From: Podospora bellae-mahoneyi
Taxonomy: Eukaryota > Ascomycota > Sordariomycetes > Sordariales > Podosporaceae
DNA length: 64,000 nt
Reading direction: 5' to 3'
Assembly (NCBI RefSeq): GCF_035222275.1
Contig: NC_085883.1
Location: 62,001 to 126,000 of the forward strand
Below the pieces are notes generated by a model. It saw only the letters and a list, made by a program, of their open reading frames with translations. It was not told the origin of the DNA and searched no databases. Made by a program: the position numbers and the translations under genes. This document shows, piece after piece, positions 56,225 to 64,000 of this stretch (its first letter is position 1; every line of letters starts with the position of its first letter).

Positions 56225-58643
56225 ATGACTACCCTCACGACTCTCTCGAACGAGCTACTGGAAACGATATGTGATGCACTCCGGGAAATGCCTGAGGGGT
56301 GCCATCCAACAATGGAGAATGGCCTTGGGGCCCTGTACACCCTCACTCACCAGCCACAGGCTTCGCGGTGTTGCCGAATATCATCTCTACCGACTCGGGG
56401 TGGAAGAGTACAAGGCACTGCCTCTGGCCTGGACGGCTCTTACCGGCCGTGCTGTCACATTTCTCAAGGCCGTTGGCTACGGCGGTGCGGATCCGAACAC
56501 TGGGTTCAAGTTTTTCTACTCAGGCCCTTCTGGATGTGGTTCAAATGACATCATTGAACGTGATCTCCAACGTGGTCTCACCACAAGAGAACATGGAACG
56601 AGGGTGTTTCCTCAACCCCTCAAAACAAACTATCTCGCTATGCACGAGGTATCCCATCTCGTTATGCAGGCCATATCACTCCTTGGTGCCTTCAGCTTGA
56701 TGTTCTCGTACCAACCCAACGCATCGTCTTTGGTGACGAAAGTTCGCACCTCTCGTGGGCCGACGCTGATCATTTGCCTCCTGGAAACCACCAACACAAC
56801 GACCGAGACATGGAGGACGACCGGCAGGGCCTTGGCAATGTGTCGAACTCAGCGAAGGCGATGGCGAGTGGGAAGCCCAGATGGTCGAGTCGGGCGAGAG
56901 GGTTACTCGTGCATACACCGCGTTGCACATAGCGGCCGGGCGGGGGCATCTCGAAATTGTGACACTCTTGTTGGACCATGGTGCTGATCTCCAACGCCAG
57001 TCTACAGGGTTCTGCGGTTGCTCGCCTCCGCGTTCGGAATGGGAGGAGATTGAACGCGAATGGGCCTACGACTATTAGGAGGGTGGAGAAGAGACATGGA
57101 CACCACTCCACGTCGCCTTGTGCTCTAATAATGACGAAGTAGCTCAGCTCCTCATCTCGCGCGGGGCTAACGTCAGAAACACGGGCAGCTTGAAGTGGTC
57201 TGTATATCACCAATTGGCCTTTACGGCAAGCTCGACTTCCTCCGCATTGTCCTAGACAGGCTTCCCCTGCAGGTTGCCGAGATTCGCGACGTCAACGAGA
57301 CAACTCCATTGACCTATGCCTGCTTGGGACACCATGTCGACTCTCTCGTTCCGTTTCTCCTCAGTTATGGTGGGAGAATCAACGAGAAAACCTACATTAG
57401 CCTTTGTTTCCAAAAATGCGGTTTTTGCGAATCCACTGGGCCAGGCATTTGCTTTGGGCTACTTACAAGACGCTCTCCAGCTTCTCAAATACGGTTCCGA
57501 TCCGACAGACGACATTCAGGTGGAAATATCTGAGGCTCCAGTTGACAGGGAATCATGGATTCCTCCGTTAGTTATGTGCTGTTAGCCGGGACTCAATAAT
57601 GACAAATCACAAGAAGATGCCCGCCTCGAGCTACTACGTAGACTGGTCAATCCCGAAGGCCCTTTCGATTGGGATATTCCGGGGCCCTACGATGGCCCTG
57701 GATACTACCCCTCTGTCGCCACTTTTCTTTCTTTGGCAGCTTGGTGTTCTATCAAGGGACTTGTCAAGACGTTATTAGAAGCCGGCGTCGACGACAATTC
57801 GTGTGACAACCTGGACAGGAATGCGTTGATGACGTTGGTGGGCGACGTGTTTTCATGGAAGGCAGACCAGCTGGTGTTACGCGGTCATTTCCATATCCCT
57901 CAAGAAATGGAAGACAACGAGTACTAAGACTCTGTTCTTGGGATGGTTCGACTGCTGCTAGATGCCGGAATTCGTCCCAACCATCAGGACGCGTTTGGAA
58001 GAACTGTGCTGCACCACCTGTTTATGGCGCAGCCTGGCTGGCGACCAGACCGGTTGAAGCCTGACGAGGCAGGGGAAATCGTTGGATTGCTTCTTGCAAA
58101 AGGCACAGCTTCCCTGATTTGAGACAAGCAGGGCTGCTCCGCCCTAAGGAGAGCCGTCAGGAGCAAATGCAAATGGGCTCTGGAGGTCATGTGCCGGACA
58201 TGCCGGTTTGAACTGAGGGACGCTTTCCCCACTCACACGACGAGGTGTTTGATGTGTTGGTCGACTGCGACTGCGACCGACGACCTGAATCCGAATTGCC
58301 GCGAAATCGTGATGTAGAGGGGGGTGCGTACGACGAGCTGGCAGAGTATTGCGGTTATAAACGCGCAAAGGATTATGATCGTGTACGTACACATTACTAC
58401 AGTGATTATCCACTTGAGTCTTTCGATTCGGGTGGGCAATTTTTCTGCAGCAAGAGCCAGACCGAAGAGCTGGTCCAGTTGCTGTGCAATCTCGATCGCA
58501 CAGCCAGTTGCGATCGAGACCAGGAGATCGGCCATGACGAGGGCCACGCTCTTCGCTACGCGGGTTCTGTTATCAGGGAGCGTTTGGAAGAGGCACTGGA
58601 AGCAGGTTCCGCGTCAAGCCGACTCCGTCAAAGACAGAACTAG
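56225..58643 (+). pseudogene. decayed F-box-like/ankyrin-repeat protein gene
   Basis: Begins MTTLTTLSNELLETICDAL, resembling an F-box-like start, then LTSHRLRGVAEYHLYRLGVE and LPLAWTALTGRAVTFLKA, which commonly precede ankyrin repeats in fungal proteins. Later fragments are clear ankyrin units: TALHIAAGRGHLEIVTLLL (about 56917), TPLHVALCSNNDEVAQLLI (about 57100) and LLLDAGIRPNHQDAFGRTV (about 57950). The reading frame changes several times, and in-frame stops interrupt repeats at 57076 (TAG), 57583 (TAG), 57925 (TAA) and 58120 (TGA). No set of canonical introns removes all of these, so it is almost certainly a pseudogene of a host ankyrin family. These families expand and decay quickly in fungi. 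Decay looks moderate, since repeats remain easy to read. Confidence 0.85.
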
Positions 58644-59399
58644 GCAAGAAAGCCAGCACCCCACGAAAGACAGCCGAGAATACATTATTAGATACAACAC
58701 AGGAGACAAGTCAAGTGTTGGGAGGCTCCATGGTCCTCTTCTTTGCAGGCCTTCTCTTTGCTCGCCGATATGCATTTTTGACCAGCATGTATACATAGCT
58801 ACCTACCTTCAACTACGCACACTTTGGGCCACTGCCTTGCTTTTCTTCCTTTTCTTACCTTCTAGATACATCACTAACATCACTTGTCCTGGTCTATAAT
58901 TCTGGTGCCTCCACGCCAATGGGGTCGTTATATGTCGGGGCACTTGACTGACGAGGAGTTTGGTTAGGCAGTGGTCGCCGTTAAGTTCATCGCTTTGGAG
59001 GTTGCCAAGAAGTCAGCGTGCTCGTGCTCGTGCCAGGAGGGTTGCTAAGCATGGAAAGGCCTTGTGTTGTGAGGATATCTCTGTGAGAGCGAGGTAGATA
59101 GCCTAATAGCATGACCGACAACTACGGCTACTCATCGGTACTCTCGGAGTCTTCCCATTCGTTGGTGGGGTTGACGATGGAAGTGGAGCCAAAGGGCATT
59201 GTGGGTCAGTGGCAGGGCCAGGGGCAGGGCGGCAGGGGTTACTATTATTATCAGCGCTTATCGATAAGACGGTCCAAAAAAATGGCCCAAGAGTCTGTCG
59301 CAGAGCGGCCACTGAGATTTTCTTTGCGACTTTGCGCACCACACCCCGGTCGGTCCATTTATCAATTGACTGCTTTTTCCGCTCTCGCAACCCGCCAAA
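58644..59399. promoter_or_regulatory. upstream region of DBP3
   Basis: No gene is seen; contains a TAGCTACCTACC element near 58800. A short Leu-rich minus-strand frame over the DBP3 start is an antisense shadow. Confidence 0.4.
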
Positions 59400-61272
59400 A
59401 TGTCTGCCGGAAAGAAGCACGCCCGCCCCGACGGGGAGGAGCAGGCCGTTCGCTCCTCCAAGAAGGCAAAGACCGACGAGGTTGCCAATGCCACGACCGA
59501 CGCCGATGGCTCCGACTTGAAGGCCGAGAAGAAGAAGCAGAAGAAGAAGGACAAGAAGGAGAAGGAGAAGAGGGAAAGGGGGGAGAAGAAGGAAAGGAAG
59601 GAGAAAAAAGAGAACAAGGAGGACGCCAACGAGCAAAAAGACACCGAGATCCCCGACGCCGACGCCGACGCCGAGTCCGGGCCCAAGGCTGAGAAGACGG
59701 ACAAGAAGAAGGATAAGAAGAAGTCTAACAAGTCCAAGTCATCCGAGGAGCCTATCGCCAGCGCTTCCGATGACGAGATAAAGGCTTACCTGACCAAGGA
59801 GGAGATCAAAATCGAGGACCCATCCAACAGCCCTCTGCAGCCCATCCTCAAGTTCACCCAGCTTCCCACCTCCAAGCTCATCGCCAAGAAGCCCTTCGCC
59901 GCCTACAATGCCCCCACTCCCATTCAGGCCGCTTCCTGGCCCTTCACCCTTGCCGGCCGCGATGCGATCGGTATTGCCGAGACGGGTTCTGGAAAGACCA
60001 TGGCCTTCGCTCTGCCCTGCGTCGAGAAGCTTAGCATCCACTCCAAGAAGGCGTCCAAGGACTACCGCAGCACCCGCCCACGCGCCGTCATTGTGGCACC
60101 CACCCGTGAGCTGGCCATGCAGACGCACGAGGCTGTCTCTGGGCTGGCTTCTCAGGTCGGTCTCACGGCCGTCTGCATCTACGGTGGCGCGAGCAAGGAT
60201 GACCAGCGCGCGCTTCTGCGCAAGAACAGCGGTGCCGATATCATCACGGCGACCCCTGGCAGATTGAAGGACTTCCTTTCCGACAACACTGTCAACCTCG
60301 GCGACGTCATGTTTGCCGTGCTCGACGAGGCCGATCGCATGCTGGACAAGGGTTTCGAGGACGATATCAAGCTGATCTTGGGTGGCTGCCCGCCAAAGGA
60401 GGAGCGCCAGACGCTGATGTTCACTGCGACATGGCCAACAAGTGTGCGTGTTCTCGCCGAGAGCTTCATGGTCAACCCCGTCAAGGTCACCATTGGAAAC
60501 CGCACTCGCGCCGGCGAAGATGGGAACAGCAGTGGTACCGTCGAGTTGCAAGCCAACAGCAGAATCGAGCAAAAGGTCGAGGTCGTCGATCCCCGGGGCA
60601 AGGAGCAACGGCTCTTGGAGCTTCTCCGTGAAGCACAGAAGGGCTCGGCCAAGAACGACAGGATATTGGTGTTTTGCCTGTACAAGAAGGAGGCGGTGCG
60701 CGTGGAGCAGTTCCTCGAAAGGCGAGGCATCCGCGTCGCTAGTATCCACGGTGACCTCCGACAGGACCAGCGTACCAAGAGCCTGGAGGCCTTCAAGGCC
60801 GGTACCACATCGGTGCTGGTTGCCACAGATGTTGCCGCCCGTGGGTTGGATATCCCCGAGGTTAAGCTTGTCATCAACGTCACCGTAAGCCTACAGTCGC
60901 CCCATGACAAAATCACTCAGGTGACTAACCTGTCTTAGTTCCCCTTGACCATCGAGGACTATGTCCATCGCATTGGCCGAACAGGCCGTGCCGGAAAGAC
61001 AGGCAAGGCCATCACGCTGTTCACTGAGCACGACAAGGCGCACTCTGGCTCGTAAGTTTCCGCTCTCCCGCATCTGATCTCTTGGTGGCGTCACCCTGAC
61101 ACTGACCGTCTCCGCCCACAGCCTCGTCAACATCCTCAAGGCCGCCAAGCAAGACGTGCCAGAAGATCTCTTGAAGTTTGGCACCACCGTCAAGAAGAAG
61201 GCCCACGACTCGTATGGTGCTTTTTACAAGGATGTGGACATGACCAAGAAGGCGACCAAGATTACTTTCTAA
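59400..61272 (+). CDS. DBP3: DEAD-box ATP-dependent RNA helicase Dbp3
   Basis: Nucleolar helicase for 60S ribosome assembly (pre-rRNA ITS1 processing). Exons 59400..60884, 60939..61051 and 61122..61272 give 582 aa. The first 130 residues are Lys/Glu-rich ([13 protein letters not shown]), as in Dbp3 of other fungi. Core motifs follow in order: [20 protein letters not shown] with PTPIQ (Q motif), AETGSGKT near residue 194, [19 protein letters not shown] near 309, TATWP in place of SAT, and [10 protein letters not shown] near 506, which needs splicing of intron 1. The C-terminus ends [15 protein letters not shown] at motif III is a known Dbp3-type variant. Constitutive, growth-linked expression is expected. 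It is convergent with RFT1, with 202 bases between. Confidence 0.95.
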
Positions 61273-61474
61273 TTGCTTATACTATCGTACATAGAAGGGA
61301 GAAAACAGCGTGCTATTTTGCTTTTGGTCAATTACGTCTCTACACCTGCCTCCGTCCTTTGATCGCCTGGAATGCAGACAGTAAAAACTGTCGTTCGGAA
61401 AATGCCCTGGATTTTTTTTTTGGTCACTGTCAGCCGTTATCATTTCTCCCATTTTCACGAGGCAACGGGTCAAC

Positions 61475-63142
61475 TCACAGCACCCCCAAAAACACCAACC
61501 CCACCCCGGCAATCTTCCCCAACCCGATCAACACCTCCTTCACCCCTCCCTTGCTGGTGAAGTGCAACCCCCTAACCAGACTCCCCGCCACCACGGCCGC
61601 CCCGACCCCAACCCCGCTCGGCAACACCTCCCTCACATCCGCTTCCACCCCCCTCTGTTTGAACCAGTTGTTGATGAACCTCCAACACCAAACGATCCTA
61701 CAAGCCATGTTCACCCCATTCGCCCAGACCAGCCCCTCTGCGCCCATGTCGAGGACCTTGAGGGTGATGAACCCGGCCGAGGCAAACACGAGACTAAATA
61801 GCCCCATCCAGGCTGACTGCTTGTGGACCTGCTTCTCCGTGGCGACGGACGAGACGAAAGCCTCGGTTATACCGTTGATGGCGAGTAAGGGGATGTAATA
61901 GGTGTATAGAGAGAGGGTGGCACCGGCACCGGACGTGAGCCACTGCTTTCCTGCCACGAGGGACAACAACAAAGGAGCAGCGACGGGGGCGAGGGAGGTG
62001 ATGATCAGGGAGAGGAGAAGGTAGGATTTGAGGAGGGAGAGGAGGGACTGGGCGGCTGTTTTTTCCGGGGTGGGCGCGGTCTCTGTGGTCTGCTTTTCGG
62101 AACTTTTATCTGAAAGAGGGGTGGAAGGCGAGGAGAGCAACCGGGAAAAGTAACTGCGCGAGGACTCCTCGATGGGTTGGAAGACGAGACGGGCGAGGAG
62201 ACCGCCGTAGTTGTTTGCCAATGCATAAACACCCTGCGAAGTGGGGGAGGAAAGGATAGAGACGAGAAAGGTGTCGCCTTGGGTGAGGAGGTGTTTTAAA
62301 ACCGACTGAGAGAGCAAGGAAGACGTGAGTTTGAGGGTGGGAGGGTGGAGGTACTGCCCCGAGGAAGAAATTGGTCGAGGAAGCAAGGAGAAATTCTCTC
62401 TTGATGCAAGACCGGAGCCGCTGTGGAGATAGACGAGGAGAAGACCGGTTCCGTAGCCTAGCTGGCCGAGGGCGAAGGGCAGCACTCCAAGAGACAACCC
62501 CCGACGGGCACCATAGACGGCTGAGCCAAGGGTGATGGTGCAACGGAGGAAAGTAGCGATGGACTCGGCGGCGGCGCGAGCTGAGAATTGTAGCCGGGTT
62601 TGCATCACCATGAAGGCTGGTTCGGAGAGGAGTTCCAAGATGGCGGCGAGGGCGTAGATGTAGAGTGCCACGACGAGATATGGAGCTGAGGCGAGGGTGG
62701 AGGTGCTCAGTGAGTTGAGGTAAAGCCAGCCAAAGAAGAAGGACAAGGGAAAGCCTAGGCCAATGGCAAGGTAACCCAGGTTGACGACGGCTTGGGCGCC
62801 ATTGTTTTGCTTCTTGCTGCCCTGGTCATCTGAGAAGGAGGAAGAGTCCTGGCGCTGAATGGCCACACGCAGACTTTCCCTCGCAAAAAAGATGACAGAG
62901 AGATAGTAAACTTCAAGTTGGGTCGAAACACCGAGCAGTTGAGCGGTTAGAAAACGCAGCAGGACCTGGTTGGCGATGAAGGTGACGGCACGGGATATGA
63001 TTTGAAGGAGGATGAGCACAGACGCGCCCCGGAGAACGCGAGTGCTTGTTGTTGTGCTTGTCGTCGTGCTTGTCGTCGTGCTTACTGCCGAAACAATCGG
63101 TTCCGGTTTTGAAGCGGCGGCAACATCTTCCGGAGCGCCCAT
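61475..63142 (-). CDS. RFT1: ER oligosaccharide-lipid translocation protein Rft1
   Basis: Polytopic ER membrane protein needed for use of the Man5GlcNAc2-dolichol intermediate in N-glycosylation. Single exon, 555 aa from MGAPEDVAAASKP. After a polar leader with a threefold TTTS-type repeat (residues about 22-35) come RGASVLILLQIISRAVTFIA and NQVLLRFLTAQLLGVSTQLE, the Rft1 N-terminal signature, and FFARESLRVAIQRQ. About twelve helices follow. The block SVLKHLLTQGDTFLVSIL and YALANNYGGLLARLVFQPIE are typical family segments. The ORF extends beyond this ATG, but the upstream part lacks Rft1 features. Whether Rft1 is itself the flippase is debated for the family. Length matches fungal Rft1. Confidence 0.93.
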   Translation of the reverse strand: MGAPEDVAAASKPEPIVSAVSTTTSTTTSTTTSTRVLRGASVLILLQIISRAVTFIANQVLLRFLTAQLLGVSTQLEVYYLSVIFFARESLRVAIQRQDSSSFSDDQGSKKQNNGAQAVVNLGYLAIGLGFPLSFFFGWLYLNSLSTSTLASAPYLVVALYIYALAAILELLSEPAFMVMQTRLQFSARAAAESIATFLRCTITLGSAVYGARRGLSLGVLPFALGQLGYGTGLLLVYLHSGSGLASRENFSLLPRPISSSGQYLHPPTLKLTSSLLSQSVLKHLLTQGDTFLVSILSSPTSQGVYALANNYGGLLARLVFQPIEESSRSYFSRLLSSPSTPLSDKSSEKQTTETAPTPEKTAAQSLLSLLKSYLLLSLIITSLAPVAAPLLLSLVAGKQWLTSGAGATLSLYTYYIPLLAINGITEAFVSSVATEKQVHKQSAWMGLFSLVFASAGFITLKVLDMGAEGLVWANGVNMACRIVWCWRFINNWFKQRGVEADVREVLPSGVGVGAAVVAGSLVRGLHFTSKGGVKEVLIGLGKIAGVGLVFLGVL

Positions 63143-63692
63143 TCTTGACTTTTTTGGCGGGTTTCGTTGTCGATGTTTAGTTTGAGTTTGATGAAGCTCG
63201 TCCATGCGATCGCAACCGCGGTGGGTCGCCACGTGGCATCCATGTCGCCCCTGAAGCCCCACTAACACCACCTTCAGGGGCACAACAGGTACCCAGGTAG
63301 GTTTAGAAGTCTTGCTAGATACATACCTTGCCTTACTATTAGCCTTCCAGGTCACAGGCATCTGAAGATCCCGTCGGCTTGCACCCGCAGCGTTAGGGCT
63401 TTTGTCCTGTCCATAAAGTCCCTTCCATCGTCCAAGTTCTTGGAGAAAGGGGATTATTTTGACGAGGAGATGCATCCGGAAATGTGTGGGGTTGGGGAGA
63501 ATTATCAGCTCAGAGGAAAGAACGGGGCTGTTTTGTATGGGCTGGGGGGTTTATTATCCGAGGACTAGGGCTACTTCAATATGCGAGATAGAGGCTGCGT
63601 GTACTTCTTACCCTACCCAAACACATCAACGGCCAAAACAATGATGGAACCGAGCCGCAACTTCACATTTTGTCCTTCACAGTCTGTTCTCC
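63143..63692. other. RFT1 upstream region and 3' flank of the edge gene
   Basis: Contains GGTACCCAGGTAGG near 63290. No gene is seen in it. Confidence 0.4.
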
Positions 63693-64000
63693 CTAAAGTA
63701 TCGCGGCGAACCCAAGGGCCAGACCCAAGAAACCTCCAACAATGCCATTCTTTCCGGCACCCGCTTGAACTGGCGTGCTGCTAGTGCTTGTGGGAAGAAC
63801 CAGGCTGATAGTGCCATTGCCAGTCGCCGAGACAGTGAGGCTCGCGGTAGGGGTCGGCTCAGGCTCAACGGAGATGGTCTCAGTTGGACTAGTAACAGTT
63901 GTAACCATCTGAGAAGGAGTTGGCACGACCACGGTCCTAGTATATTCATTGTACAAGGATGTGGCTGCGGCAGCGTTCGTTGCAGTCAAAGAGATGCCGG
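63693..64000 (-). CDS. C-terminal part of a Ser/Thr-rich GPI-anchored surface protein (partial)
   Basis: The frame enters from the right edge and stops at 63693; the 5' part lies outside the window. About 100 residues are visible: Thr/Ser/Pro-rich sequence (PTETISVEPEPTPTASLTVS) likely O-glycosylated, then a small-residue site (GAGKNG) and a hydrophobic tail GIVGGFLGLALGFAAIL that fits a GPI-anchor signal. No ATG of its own is present. Probably a cell-wall or plasma-membrane protein; any catalytic domain would be upstream, beyond the window. Confidence 0.7.
   Translation of the reverse strand, partial: GISLTATNAAAATSLYNEYTRTVVVPTPSQMVTTVTSPTETISVEPEPTPTASLTVSATGNGTISLVLPTSTSSTPVQAGAGKNGIVGGFLGLALGFAAIL

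Noticed and set aside
59739-60749. Minus-strand open frame of 336 codons
   Set aside because: Antisense to the conserved core of DBP3; composition follows from the codon bias of the true gene.
944-64000. Search for retroelement, DNA transposon or virus-like remains
   Set aside because: No reverse transcriptase, integrase, transposase or capsid-like frames and no long terminal repeats were seen. The viroplasmin-like domains at 28 kb belong to the host RNase H1.

Overview
The window is nuclear DNA from a filamentous ascomycete, most likely a Sordariomycete. Genes are on both strands. Introns are short (about 50-80 nt) with GTAAGT-like donors and CTAAC-like branch points, and many products are typical of Pezizomycotina (Ubp14, Mad2, Dbp3, Rft1, a PTH11-like receptor, a flavin-carrier/TRP-like channel). 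I assigned function by reading the translations; no search was run. Exon joins were chosen by reading frame, splice consensus and family conservation.

Housekeeping block, 0.9-15 kb: a vacuolar-type amino acid transporter, argininosuccinate lyase, an S33 peptidase-like alpha/beta hydrolase, the mitochondrial Fe-S scaffold Isu1, the ubiquitin-chain hydrolase Ubp14 and the spindle-checkpoint protein Mad2. From 15.5 to 20.6 kb lie an unrecognised Pro/Ser-rich protein with an unresolved 5' end and a mucin-like single-pass membrane protein.

From 21.5 to 27.6 kb are an alpha/beta hydrolase, a small secreted protein, a secreted covalent-flavin (BBE-type) oxidase and a small mitochondrial protein, followed by RNase H1. 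From 28.8 to 39.8 kb the window is gene-poor, holding only an SDR enzyme that lacks the catalytic Ser, a Myb-type regulator and an unrecognised coding-like relic.

From 39.8 to 48.8 kb a sugar transporter, a secreted SnoaL-like protein, an HSL-type esterase, a carotenoid/stilbene cleavage dioxygenase and a PTH11-like receptor sit together. The esterase and the dioxygenase share a divergent promoter. I infer a small catabolic or signalling cluster; this is the most interesting hypothesis in the window.

The right end holds a tRNA-Ser(AGA), an FLC/TRP-like channel with an alternative last exon, a decayed F-box-like/ankyrin gene, the ribosome-biogenesis helicase Dbp3, the ER protein Rft1 and the C-terminal part of a GPI-anchored protein running off the edge. 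No retroelement, DNA transposon, CRISPR array or virus-like element was recognised.
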